In this document: positions 1-6,561 of the stretch, piece by piece | How the letters are laid out: each line of letters opens with the position of its first letter | Numbering within the stretch: the first letter of the stretch is position 1 | From: an uncultured Bacilli bacterium | Lineage (GTDB): Bacteria; Bacillota_I; Bacilli_A; RF39; UBA660 | Length of the DNA stretch: 15,421 nt | Direction: 5' to 3' | Assembly: GCA_947628685.1 (NCBI GenBank) | Contig: CANRAT010000035.1 | Location: 1-15,421 of the forward strand | Program-made: the position numbers and the translations under genes | The notes under the pieces: generated by a model | Told to the model about the DNA's origin: nothing | Databases searched by the model: none | The model's input: the letters and a program-made list of their open reading frames with translations, nothing else

Positions 1-833
1 TCATGAGTTCCACCATCTATTGTTTTTACATTGTTTACAAATGATATTATATTTTCTGAATATGAATCCGTATATTGAAATGCAACCTTAACCTCTATTT
101 TATCTTTTATTCCAGACAATACTGTTGTTTTATGTAATTCAGTTTTATCTTCATTTAAATATTCTACAAATGATTTAAGACCGTCTTCATAGCAAAAACT
201 CTCATGCTTACTGTCTTCTTCATCCGTTACATCTACTGTAAGGCCTTCAAGTAAGAATGCACTTTCTTGCATTCTTTCACATATTGTTGTAAATGAAAAG
301 TTAGTAGTTGAAAAAATTGAATCATCAGGCATAAATCTTACTTTAGTACCTGTTTTATTTGTTTTATCTCTTTTAGTTAGCGGTATATCGACTTTTCCAC
401 CATCTTTAAATCTAATAAAATATTCATATCCATCTCTTTTTATTGTTACTTCCATCCATTTAGATAATGCATTAACTACACTAGCACCTACACCGTGAAG
501 ACCACCTGATACTGTATAACCACTAGTTTCAAATTTACCTCCTGCGTGAAGCACTGTATATATAACTTCTGGTGTGGTTACACCTGATGAATGCATTCCA
601 ACAGGCACACCACGTCCCTCATCTTCTACACTAACACTGTGGTCTGAATGCAATATTATTTTTATTTTTTTACCATATCCATTGATAACCTCATCAATAG
701 AATTATCAACTATTTCCCAAACTAAATGATGAAGTCCTCTTTTATCAGTTGAACCAATATACATACCTGGTCTTTTTCTAACTGCTTCAAGTCCTTCTAA
801 TATTTTAATTGAGCTTTCATCATATTTTACCAT
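1..833 (-). CDS. parE: DNA topoisomerase IV subunit B (ParE), N-terminal part, cut by the window edge
   Basis: This is the ATPase subunit of topoisomerase IV, which decatenates daughter chromosomes together with ParC. About 277 residues are visible; the gene runs off the left edge. The GHKL ATP-binding fold is clear: EIVDNSIDE near residue 40 (Mg/ATP Asn), GRGVPVGMH, and the lid motif GGLHGVGASVVNALS. The visible part ends in NNVKTIDGGTHE. ParE is preferred over GyrB because of the ParE-like stretches FSTTNFSF, CERMQESAFLL and SENIISFVNN, and because the protein starts almost directly at YDESSIKILEGLEAV. The ATG at 833-831 is preceded by AAGGTG at 846-841 with a 7-base spacer. A promoter lies just upstream at 851-880. 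parC would be expected next, outside the window. Confidence 0.93.
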   Translation of the reverse strand, partial: MVKYDESSIKILEGLEAVRKRPGMYIGSTDKRGLHHLVWEIVDNSIDEVINGYGKKIKIILHSDHSVSVEDEGRGVPVGMHSSGVTTPEVIYTVLHAGGKFETSGYTVSGGLHGVGASVVNALSKWMEVTIKRDGYEYFIRFKDGGKVDIPLTKRDKTNKTGTKVRFMPDDSIFSTTNFSFTTICERMQESAFLLEGLTVDVTDEEDSKHESFCYEDGLKSFVEYLNEDKTELHKTTVLSGIKDKIEVKVAFQYTDSYSENIISFVNNVKTIDGGTH

Positions 834-850
834 ATCTTTTCACCTTAATC

Positions 851-880
851 ATTATAACATATTTCTAAAAGCAAAGTCAA
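851..880 (-). promoter_or_regulatory. Sigma-A-type promoter of parE
   Basis: On the minus strand, TTGACT (880-875) and a perfect TATAAT (856-851) are separated by 18 bases, with the extended -10 triplet TGT directly before the -10. The start site would fall around 844, leaving a very short leader carrying the AAGGTG ribosome site. Confidence 0.7.
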
Positions 881-882
881 AG

Positions 883-907
883 AAAAAAATTAGCGAAAGG
901 CTAATTT
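883..907 (-). terminator. Intrinsic terminator of tRNA-Glu(CTC)
   Basis: On the minus strand an 8-bp perfect stem (AAATTAGC / GCTAATTT, 907-900 with 894-887) closes a 5-base loop, CTTTC. A run of seven T (889-883) overlaps the end of the stem. It starts 12 bases after the tRNA CCA end and sits just before the parE -35, so it insulates parE from the tRNA transcript. Confidence 0.85.
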
Positions 908-919
908 AAGTACATAAAT

Positions 920-996
920 TGGTGACCCGTAAGGGATTCGGACCCTTGTATGTAGCCTTGAGAGGGCTATGTGTTAAGCCACTTCACCAACGGGCC
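920..996 (-). tRNA. tRNA-Glu, anticodon CTC
   Basis: A complete 77-base cloverleaf with encoded CCA. The acceptor stem GGCCCGT pairs with ACGGGTC, including a G2-U71 wobble. The D stem is GTG/CAC with an 11-base loop. The anticodon stem TAGCC/GGCTA holds loop CTCTCAA, giving anticodon CTC, which reads GAG. The variable loop has 5 bases and the T stem is AAGGG/CCCTT. The T loop is TCCGAAT, with C where nearly all tRNAs have U55. The D arm is identical to that of the tRNA-Glu(TTC) at 1283-1359, so the two look like paralogues. A CTC isoacceptor is uncommon in very AT-rich Bacillota, where TTC alone usually reads both Glu codons. Confidence 0.93.
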
Positions 997-1010
997 AAAG
1001 CGACATATTA

Positions 1011-1039
1011 ATATTAACACAAATATATTTTTTTTACAA
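1011..1039 (-). promoter_or_regulatory. Promoter of tRNA-Glu(CTC)
   Basis: On the minus strand, TTGTAA (1039-1034), a 17-base spacer, then TAATAT (1016-1011), preceded by the extended -10 triplet TGT. The predicted start is about 8 bases before the mature tRNA 5' end at 996. Confidence 0.6.
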
Positions 1040-1141
1040 TAGCATATAATTATTTATTTACAAAATGTTAATTATTTAATTTACAAGTATAATATTTTCA
1101 TATAAAATTACGAAAAGTTGTGATTTTTTTCAAAAAAAGTA

Positions 1142-1170
1142 TTGTCAAAATTCGAAAATTAGTATATACT
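1142..1170 (+). promoter_or_regulatory. Promoter of the tRNA-Ile / tRNA-Glu unit
   Basis: TTGTCA (1142-1147), a 17-base spacer, and TATACT (1165-1170). Both boxes are near consensus. There is no TGn before the -10, unlike most other promoters in the window. The start would lie near 1177, about 15 bases before the tRNA-Ile. Confidence 0.75.
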
Positions 1171-1191
1171 TATATAGTCATATCTTTTGAC

Positions 1192-1268
1192 GGGCTTGTA
1201 GCTCAGCTGGTTAGAGCGTTCGCCTGATAAGCGAGAGGTCGATGGTTCAAGTCCATTCAGGCCCACCA
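1192..1268 (+). tRNA. tRNA-Ile, anticodon GAT
   Basis: A 77-base cloverleaf with encoded CCA (1266-1268). The acceptor stem GGGCTTG pairs with CAGGCCC through one G-U wobble. The D arm carries GCTCAGCTGGTTAGAGC, the anticodon loop is CTGATAA (anticodon GAT), and the T loop is the normal TTCAAGT. It is the first gene of a plus-strand tRNA pair, with tRNA-Glu(TTC) 14 bases downstream. Confidence 0.97.
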
Positions 1269-1282
1269 TTTTTTTATTAGAC

Positions 1283-1359
1283 GGCCGGTTGGTGAAGTGG
1301 CTTAACACACATGCCTTTCACGCATGCATTCACGGGTCCGAATCCCGTACCGGTCACCA
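1283..1359 (+). tRNA. tRNA-Glu, anticodon TTC
   Basis: A 77-base cloverleaf with encoded CCA (1357-1359). Acceptor stem GGCCGGT/ACCGGTC, D stem GTG/CAC, anticodon stem CATGC/GCATG with loop CTTTCAC (anticodon TTC), T stem ACGGG/CCCGT. The T loop is TCCGAAT, so position 55 is C rather than U, exactly as in the CTC copy on the other strand. It is cotranscribed with tRNA-Ile and followed at once by a terminator. Confidence 0.97.
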
Positions 1360-1371
1360 TTTAATGACTTT

Positions 1372-1396
1372 AAAAACCATTTAATATGGTTTTTTT
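1372..1396 (+). terminator. Intrinsic terminator of the tRNA-Ile/tRNA-Glu unit
   Basis: A 9-bp perfect stem (AAAAACCAT 1372-1380 with ATGGTTTTT 1386-1394) and a 5-base loop, running into a T tract that ends at 1396. It lies 12 bases after the tRNA-Glu CCA end. Confidence 0.85.
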
Positions 1397-1436
1397 GTTT
1401 ATAACTGTGAATGATGCGTGAAATTTAAAATTTACC

Positions 1437-1462
1437 AAAAAAAGAACAATTACTTGTTCTTT
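1437..1462 (-). terminator. Intrinsic terminator ending the cdsA-rasP-ABC operon
   Basis: On the minus strand a 9-bp perfect stem, AAAGAACAA (1462-1454) with TTGTTCTTT (1449-1441), closes the 4-base loop GTAA, and a T tract reaches 1437. The loop holds the TAA stop codon of the permease gene, so the whole left arm is coding sequence. Confidence 0.9.
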
Positions 1463-2769
1463 AACGATTTAAAAATTTTTTTCCATATTCCATTAGATGA
1501 ATAATTAAGTATTCCTACTTTATAAATTCTTAGTCCATATTTAACTAGAAAATATATTGTAAATATCATAAGAATTATTGAAATTATTATTTCGATTATA
1601 CCAATTTGTCCTAAAACAAGTAATGATGGCGAAAGTACCGCTGATATTAAAGGAACAAAAGATAAAATTTTTATAAATAAAGAGCCTTTAAATATTCCTG
1701 CCATTATGGCTAAATAATATCCCAATAATAATACTATCATAATTGGTGCTTGAACCTGCTGATAATCCTCTGTATTAGTAGTCATAGAAGCAAGAATACC
1801 TGCAATTAAAGAATAAGCGATAAACGTTAAAATCATAAGAATTGCAGTAAAGATAATTACATAAACTAGTTTATCTGCCATCGCACCAGTTGTTAAAGTT
1901 TTAAAAGTATCACTAACAGCTTGTGCGACTCCATTTACTATAGCCTCTCCACCTACAAATTTTCTAATAATCAACCCTAAACTAGCATAAACTATCATCA
2001 ATATAACTTGCATTATAATAAATAAATTATTTGATATTATTTTAGCAGCAAAGTGTGTTTTAGGTGATACATTAGATATAATTATTTCCATACTTTTAGT
2101 AGATTTTTCATCATTAACCTCTGAACCGATAAATTGAATTAAAAATATAGTTAACATAAAAAATGGAAGTATCAATATTGGAAATACAGAAGTCATAATC
2201 ATCTCTACATCTTCATCTTCACTTGTAATATTTTCATCAAGTATTTCCCTTTCAATTTCAAGTGTACTAGTAAGTTTACTATATTCCTCCTCAGTAAGAT
2301 TTATAGAATTTAAATTATACATACTAAAAGTCGTTTGAAGCGCACTAGTTATTAACTGATAATCATATGAATCAATTGTAGATAATGAAATTAATTTAGC
2401 AGATATATCATCATCATTATAATAAATATCTATTATTAAAGATGTATCTTCCTCTTTTAATAATTCTTTTAATTCATCAATAGGTCTATCTGCTAAAGAA
2501 ACATTATATATTGAACTTTCATCGCCATAAATACTATCTTCATAATACTTTAAATTTTCCTTAAATCCTTCATAAATTGAATTTGTTTCATCGATAACAT
2601 AAATATTATTGTTATTATTAAAGTCTCCACCGAATAAAGTTATTATACTATCTATATTAATCACAGCAACAATTAATAAAGCAACAATAATATTTGCAAT
2701 CAAAAACCATTTTGATTTTACCTTCTTTTTCAAACTGACATTGATTAAAAAATTAAGTTTACTTCTCAT
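1450..2769 (-). CDS. ABC-2 family transporter permease (NatB/YhaP-like)
   Basis: This 439-residue integral membrane subunit is the partner of the ATPase just upstream. It has the ABC-2 exporter layout: a basic N-terminus and one membrane segment (about 20-42), a soluble acidic region of about 140 residues outside the membrane (45-185), then a cluster of about five to six hydrophobic segments from 190 to 430. After the first of these comes the cytoplasmic run NDEKSTKSMEIIISNVSP, a family hallmark. Length and order resemble the B. subtilis sodium/drug exporter subunits NatB and YhaP. The ATG at 2769 overlaps the end of the ATPase gene by 11 bases, with AGGAGAGG just before it, so translation is probably coupled. 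The substrate cannot be told from sequence. The stop lies in the terminator loop. Confidence 0.85.
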   Translation of the reverse strand: MRSKLNFLINVSLKKKVKSKWFLIANIIVALLIVAVINIDSIITLFGGDFNNNNNIYVIDETNSIYEGFKENLKYYEDSIYGDESSIYNVSLADRPIDELKELLKEEDTSLIIDIYYNDDDISAKLISLSTIDSYDYQLITSALQTTFSMYNLNSINLTEEEYSKLTSTLEIEREILDENITSEDEDVEMIMTSVFPILILPFFMLTIFLIQFIGSEVNDEKSTKSMEIIISNVSPKTHFAAKIISNNLFIIMQVILMIVYASLGLIIRKFVGGEAIVNGVAQAVSDTFKTLTTGAMADKLVYVIIFTAILMILTFIAYSLIAGILASMTTNTEDYQQVQAPIMIVLLLGYYLAIMAGIFKGSLFIKILSFVPLISAVLSPSLLVLGQIGIIEIIISIILMIFTIYFLVKYGLRIYKVGILNYSSNGIWKKIFKSLKNK

Positions 2770-3658
2770 ATGCCTCTCCTACTTTTGAAATAAATATTTC
2801 ATTTAGACTTGGTTCTTCTACTATAAACTTAGTTATGTTAGAACACTTCGATATAAAATTAAATACATCTTTGATAATTTCTTTGGAAGATATTATTACT
2901 TCATATTCATCTGATTTTTCTATGACTTTTTCAACACCTTTAATTTTCTTTAATTTTTCTAAATCAATATCTCCTTTTACAATTATATTTTTCTTCATGA
3001 AACTTTCTTTTATATCCTTAATATTACCTGATAAAACTGTTTTACCATTTACAAGTATTACTAACTTTTTACAAAATAATTCTACGTGTTCCATCCTGTG
3101 AGATGAAAAAATTATAATACTACCCTTTTTTGATAGTTCAATTATTTCAGATTTAAATAATTCTATATTGAAAGGATCTAATCCTGCAAAAGGTTCATCA
3201 AGTATCAATAATTTTGGTTCATTTAATATAGCAGTTATAAATTGTATTTTTTGCTGATTACCTTTAGATAATTCTTTAATTTTTTTATCCTTATATTCAC
3301 TTATTCCAAATTTATCTAATAAATAATCTAATCTTTCTAAAATTTTATCATTACTCATTGATTTTAAAGCACCAAAATATATTGCCTGTTCCCTAACAGT
3401 AAGTTTAGTGAGTAAACTTCTTTCTTCAGTTAAAAATCCAATATCATCTGTAACTGAATAATCTATATCTTTACCATTTAATGTTATTTTGCCACTAGAC
3501 TTATCTAAAAGACCCATTATCATTCTAAATGTAGTCGTTTTCCCTGCTCCATTTACTCCTAGTAGGCCAAATATTTCACCCTTATCTACTTCAAATGATA
3601 AATCATCTACTGCTTTAAAATCACCATAATATTTACTTACGTGTTCTACTTTTAACAT
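2759..3658 (-). CDS. ABC transporter ATP-binding protein with C-terminal DUF4162-type domain (YhaQ-like)
   Basis: This cytoplasmic ATPase drives the ABC-2 permease encoded next. The start is set at the ATG 3658-3656, giving 299 residues. An in-frame GTG at 3664 is unlikely because it lies inside the AGAGGTG ribosome site. Walker A is GVNGAGKTT (34-42), the ABC signature LSKGNQQK (130-137), Walker B LLILDEP (ending near 156) and the switch His is in SSHRMEH (187). Residues from about 215 form an extra C-terminal domain ending PSLNEIFISKVGE, typical of NatA/YhaQ-type exporter ATPases. The gene starts 8 bases after the rasP stop, whose TAG abuts this gene's ribosome site, so the two are cotranscribed and probably coupled. 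The substrate is unknown. Confidence 0.92.
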   Translation of the reverse strand: MLKVEHVSKYYGDFKAVDDLSFEVDKGEIFGLLGVNGAGKTTTFRMIMGLLDKSSGKITLNGKDIDYSVTDDIGFLTEERSLLTKLTVREQAIYFGALKSMSNDKILERLDYLLDKFGISEYKDKKIKELSKGNQQKIQFITAILNEPKLLILDEPFAGLDPFNIELFKSEIIELSKKGSIIIFSSHRMEHVELFCKKLVILVNGKTVLSGNIKDIKESFMKKNIIVKGDIDLEKLKKIKGVEKVIEKSDEYEVIISSKEIIKDVFNFISKCSNITKFIVEEPSLNEIFISKVGEAYEK

Positions 3659-3664
3659 ACGCAC

Positions 3665-3669
3665 CTCTA
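3665..3669 (-). promoter_or_regulatory. Ribosome site that fixes the ABC ATPase start
   Basis: The minus strand reads AGAGGTGCGT before ATG 3658. AGAGG (3669-3665) overlaps the rasP stop TAG and lies 6 bases before the ATG. The upstream GTG at 3664 abuts this site and has no ribosome site of its own. Confidence 0.75.
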
Positions 3670-4947
3670 AAATAATTTAATTATATCGTTATAAGTTACT
3701 AAAACCATTAATAACATAAGTAGTATAAATCCTATATTATGAATTGTATTTTCTACTTTAGGATCTACCCTACTACCCTTCATTTTTTCTATGATTATGA
3801 ATAATATATGCCCACCATCAAATGCTGGGAGTGGAAGTATATTTATAAATCCAACATTAATACAAATGAGCGCAAGAAGGGCTACTATATTTGCGATTCC
3901 ATAATGAGAATAAACGCTAACTACATTAAATATTCCAACAGGACCAGATAGCATACTTAAACTAATTTTTCCTGTTATTAGGTAGAAAACTGTAAATATC
4001 ATTTGTTCTATCGTACTAAAGAATTTTGAAAATGCATATTTTATCGCTGATATAAATCCTTTACCTTCTTTTCCTTTAATATAAAATCCATAACTATAAC
4101 CTTGAAGTTTATCATCTTTATTTTCACTAACAGTAACTATTACATCCCTTGTCTCAACATTTTCATCATCTACATCACTTGATGATTGTAGTGTTAAAGA
4201 AAAATCTTTACCATCAATTAGTGATAATTCTCGGATTAAGGAAAAATGATCACTTACATCTACACCATTTACTTTAATAATTTTATCTCCGACTTTGATA
4301 TCATCTCTTGTTGAATCACTAATTTCAGTATCGCTTACAGAAAATCCATAATCTTTACCATATAATAATCCTTGTGAACCTATTTTATATGGTGTGACAT
4401 CAATATTTTTCTTCTTCCCTTCAGGTGTTTTTACCTGCATTGTAAATTTTTGTTCATCTGCTATAGTTAACTCAAGCGCTAACTTATCATAATTATTTAC
4501 AAATTTATTATTAATTGCAACAATTTTATCATTATCATTAAGATTATCTATAGTGCTTCCATCTACGTATACATTATCAAGTGATACTGTATTAAATAGT
4601 CCAATAAAGAAATATAAAACTATTCCAAGTAAGAAGTTCATCATTACACCTGCAATCATTATCATAAATCTTTTAAATGCACTTTTAGATTGTAGTCTCA
4701 TATTTTCAGGTATTTTCTCATCAACTTCTACTTCTTCTCCAGCCATTTGGACAAATCCACCTATTGGAAGAAGTCTAATACAATATTCAGTTTCATCATT
4801 CTTTCTTTTAAATTTGAATAATTTTGGACCCATTCCAATTGAAAATTCATATACATAAACTCCATATTTTTTAGCAAACATAAAGTGTCCTAATTCGTGT
4901 ATAAACACTGTAATTCCAAGTATTAATATAAAATATATAATTGTCAT
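3667..4947 (-). CDS. rasP: Site-2 intramembrane zinc metalloprotease RasP/RseP
   Basis: This M50-family protease cuts transmembrane segments such as anti-sigma factors and leftover signal peptides. The 426-residue protein has the zinc motif HELGH in the first membrane helix (H17, E18, H21), the GFVQMAGE loop, a periplasm-side PDZ region (about 190-250, with GDKIIKVNGVDV) and the second metal site in LPLPAFDGGH (Asp about 377; LDGG in most relatives). It ends with two membrane segments. The start is ATG 4947, with AGAGGTGAT directly before it. The in-frame TTG at 4962 would include the ribosome site. The stop of cdsA overlaps this ribosome site, so the genes form an operon. The cdsA-rasP neighbourhood is classic for Bacilli, but dxr, normally between them, is absent. 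Confidence 0.96.
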   Translation of the reverse strand: MTIIYFILILGITVFIHELGHFMFAKKYGVYVYEFSIGMGPKLFKFKRKNDETEYCIRLLPIGGFVQMAGEEVEVDEKIPENMRLQSKSAFKRFMIMIAGVMMNFLLGIVLYFFIGLFNTVSLDNVYVDGSTIDNLNDNDKIVAINNKFVNNYDKLALELTIADEQKFTMQVKTPEGKKKNIDVTPYKIGSQGLLYGKDYGFSVSDTEISDSTRDDIKVGDKIIKVNGVDVSDHFSLIRELSLIDGKDFSLTLQSSSDVDDENVETRDVIVTVSENKDDKLQGYSYGFYIKGKEGKGFISAIKYAFSKFFSTIEQMIFTVFYLITGKISLSMLSGPVGIFNVVSVYSHYGIANIVALLALICINVGFINILPLPAFDGGHILFIIIEKMKGSRVDPKVENTIHNIGFILLMLLMVLVTYNDIIKLF

Positions 4948-4950
4948 TAT

Positions 4951-4958
4951 ATCACCTC
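4951..4958 (-). promoter_or_regulatory. Ribosome site that fixes the rasP start
   Basis: The minus strand carries GAGGTGAT (4958-4951) just before ATG 4947 and directly after the cdsA TGA stop (4961-4959). Stop and ribosome site are adjacent, which favours translational coupling. Confidence 0.75.
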
Positions 4959-5759
4959 TCAAATTAATTTTAAGAAAAACGTAAAAGCCAACATCACAAA
5001 TATTATACTATCAAGTCTATCCAATATTCCACCGTGTCCTGGCATTATATTAGAAAAATCCTTAATTTTAAAGAACCTTTTAATCGCTGAAAAAAGTAAA
5101 TCTCCAAATTGTCCTATGAGGCTTAAAAAAAGCGTTATTAAAGAGATTTCAATCAATGATATATTAGGATTTATAACTGTTATATAATATACTGTACAAA
5201 CAAAAGTTCCAACTAAACTTCCCCCTATTGTACCTTCCCATGTTTTCTTGGGTGAAACTACCTCTAATAGTTTGTTTTTTCCTATTAAACTTCCAATAAA
5301 ATAAGCATATGAATCTGTTAGTATTGTTATTAAAAATAGATATATTATAAGTTCTATACTTATATTTCTATATAGGTAGAACAAAGACATTGAATAACCT
5401 AGGAAAAATACTCCTCCAAGTAAATAAAACGCATCTTTAACACTATATACTTTTTCATTGTGATAAACAATTACAGGTAGCAATATTGTTAAAAATAAAC
5501 CTGATATTAATCTATAATCAAGGGAAAAAGAAAGATTATTATTAATGGTTGTAGAAAAATACAAAAATGTTATCATAATATAAGAAATCATTCTAATAAA
5601 ATCTGGAAATTTTTTCTCTTTTTCTTTCGCACTCATAAATTCTTTAAGTCCCAATAATGTCAAAATATAAAATGCAAAATTAAATAAACTACCACCTATT
5701 ATAAATATTGGTATAAATATTATAAATGCTAAAATGGCGCTTATTACTCGTTGTTTCAT
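4959..5759 (-). CDS. cdsA: Phosphatidate cytidylyltransferase (CDP-diacylglycerol synthase)
   Basis: This enzyme makes CDP-diacylglycerol from phosphatidic acid and CTP, the branch point to all phospholipids, in the cytoplasmic membrane. It has 266 residues, the family's usual length, and about eight hydrophobic segments. The SPKKTWEG motif (169-176) leads into GGSLVG. The C-terminal CDS signature is complete: S224, K227-R228, KD, PGHGGILDRLD up to residue 250, including the metal-binding Asp residues. The ATG at 5759 follows a modest AGGGTG ribosome site. It is the first gene of the operon with rasP and the ABC transporter. uppS, its normal upstream neighbour in Bacilli, is missing. It ends with TGA, which shows TGA is a stop here. 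Confidence 0.96.
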   Translation of the reverse strand: MKQRVISAILAFIIFIPIFIIGGSLFNFAFYILTLLGLKEFMSAKEKEKKFPDFIRMISYIMITFLYFSTTINNNLSFSLDYRLISGLFLTILLPVIVYHNEKVYSVKDAFYLLGGVFFLGYSMSLFYLYRNISIELIIYLFLITILTDSYAYFIGSLIGKNKLLEVVSPKKTWEGTIGGSLVGTFVCTVYYITVINPNISLIEISLITLFLSLIGQFGDLLFSAIKRFFKIKDFSNIMPGHGGILDRLDSIIFVMLAFTFFLKLI

Positions 5760-5779
5760 AGAATCACACCCTATATATA

Positions 5780-5808
5780 ATTATAATATATTAATTGATT
5801 AATTACAA
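5780..5808 (-). promoter_or_regulatory. Proximal promoter of the cdsA operon
   Basis: On the minus strand, TTGTAA (5808-5803), a 17-base spacer and TATAAT (5785-5780). There is no TGn. The start would lie near 5774, only some 15 bases before the ATG. Confidence 0.5.
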
Positions 5809-5838
5809 CCATTATCCAAATTTGAAACAAATTTTTCA

Positions 5839-5867
5839 AGATAAAATATGATTTAATAATTTTATCT
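5839..5867 (-). promoter_or_regulatory. 5' leader hairpin of the long cdsA transcript
   Basis: A 9-bp perfect stem (AGATAAAAT 5867-5859 on minus, with ATTTTATCT 5847-5839) with an 11-base loop. It begins within a few bases of the predicted start of the distal promoter. No T tract follows, so it is not a terminator. A 5'-end stem of this kind can protect an mRNA from decay; that role is inferred. Confidence 0.4.
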
Positions 5868-5876
5868 GACTAAAAC

Positions 5877-5905
5877 ATTATATCATATGAACAAATGTTT
5901 GTAAA
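5877..5905 (-). promoter_or_regulatory. Distal promoter of the cdsA operon
   Basis: On the minus strand, TTTACA (5905-5900), a 17-base spacer and a perfect TATAAT (5882-5877), with the extended -10 triplet TGA. The start would be near 5870, giving a leader of about 110 bases that starts with a hairpin. Confidence 0.7.
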
Positions 5906-5924
5906 TATATTTTATTTACTTTTT

Positions 5925-5938
5925 ATCAAGCGCTTTCT
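5925..5938 (-). promoter_or_regulatory. Possible CcpA (cre-like) site upstream of cdsA
   Basis: The minus strand reads AGAAAGCGCTTGAT, with the palindromic core AAGCGCTT (5935-5928). This resembles the Bacillota cre consensus over its left half and centre but departs at the right end. It is centred about 60 bases before the distal start, a position used for activation. This is weak evidence from one site. Confidence 0.3.
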
Positions 5939-5945
5939 AATAAAC

Positions 5946-5967
5946 AAAAAATTGGATTACTCCAATT
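5946..5967 (-). terminator. Intrinsic terminator of rpsP-khpA
   Basis: A 7-bp perfect stem (AATTGGA 5967-5961 on minus, with TCCAATT 5956-5950), loop GTAA, and a six-T run ending at 5946. The first two stem bases belong to the khpA stop codon TAA (5968-5966). Confidence 0.85.
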
Positions 5968-6208
5968 AATTACAATCAATATTTACTCTTACTCTACCTA
6001 ATTTTTTAGTATAAGCCTTTGCTTGAACAATAGTGCGTATTGAATTTGCAATAGCGCCACCTTTTCCAATTATAGCACTCATATATTCTTCTGGAACTAC
6101 TACTTTTATAACTATATCACCATCTGATTCAACATTTGTTACACTTATATTTTCTACATTAGGTAATAATTCTTTAACTAAATATTCTGTTAAACTAACT
6201 AACTCCAT
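5966..6208 (-). CDS. khpA: KH-domain RNA-binding protein KhpA
   Basis: This is a small cytoplasmic RNA-binding protein; in Gram-positive bacteria it pairs with KhpB/EloR and affects cell elongation and RNA handling. The 80 residues are nearly all one KH fold, with the GxxG loop in AIIGKGGAIANSIRTIV. Length and sequence match the family. It lies 18 bases after rpsP, the usual partner, and shares its promoter. Its ribosome site is weak (only a GTTGG stretch), so expression may depend on coupling with rpsP. rimM, trmD and rplS, which follow in many Bacilli, are absent; a terminator closes the unit directly. Confidence 0.93.
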   Translation of the reverse strand: MELVSLTEYLVKELLPNVENISVTNVESDGDIVIKVVVPEEYMSAIIGKGGAIANSIRTIVQAKAYTKKLGRVRVNIDCN

Positions 6209-6226
6209 ATATTATACCAACTTTCT

Positions 6227-6508
6227 TTAGTTTGATTTTTTAGTATTTTTTTCTTCGTGTAGTTCTTTTAATATTCCTTCTTTACTTAGAATATCTCTAA
6301 CTGTATCAGTAGGAGTCGCACCATTATTTAACCATTTTTTTGCTAATTGTTTATCAACTTTAACAACTGTTGGATTTTCAATTGGATTATAGTATCCTAT
6401 CTCTTCTATGAATCTTCCATCTCTTGGATATCTAGAATCAGCAACTACTATACGATAAAAAGGTCTTTTTTTTGCTCCCATTCTTTTTAATCTAATTTTA
6501 ACTGCCAT
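6227..6508 (-). CDS. rpsP: 30S ribosomal protein S16
   Basis: This is a structural protein of the small ribosomal subunit body. The 93-residue sequence carries the family signature at its very start: VKIRLKRMGAKKRPFYRIVV, then DSRYPRDGRFIEEIGYYNP and the NGATPTDTV region. The C-terminus is a short lysine-rich tail. The ATG at 6508 follows a strong GGAGGTG with a 6-base spacer. The promoter at 6533-6561 is the strongest in the window, as expected of a ribosomal protein gene. khpA follows in the same unit. ffh, often next to rpsP, is not nearby. Confidence 0.97.
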   Translation of the reverse strand: MAVKIRLKRMGAKKRPFYRIVVADSRYPRDGRFIEEIGYYNPIENPTVVKVDKQLAKKWLNNGATPTDTVRDILSKEGILKELHEEKNTKKSN

Positions 6509-6532
6509 AATGCACCTCCATTCACATATATA

Positions 6533-6561
6533 ATACTATCAGATTTTTTTTGCTTTGTCAA
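6533..6561 (-). promoter_or_regulatory. Strong promoter of rpsP-khpA
   Basis: On the minus strand, a perfect TTGACA (6561-6556), a 17-base spacer, TAGTAT (6538-6533), and extended -10 triplet TGA. The predicted leader is about 18 bases. Confidence 0.85.

Noticed and set aside
1100..1141. Hairpin-like T7/A7 stretch before the tRNA-Ile promoter as a terminator
   Set aside because: The arms are homopolymeric with almost no loop or GC content, and no transcript is expected to end there.
2835..3101. Plus-strand open frame opposite the ABC ATPase
   Set aside because: Lies wholly inside a well-supported minus-strand gene, with low-complexity Ser/Phe/Ile composition typical of antisense frames in AT-rich DNA.
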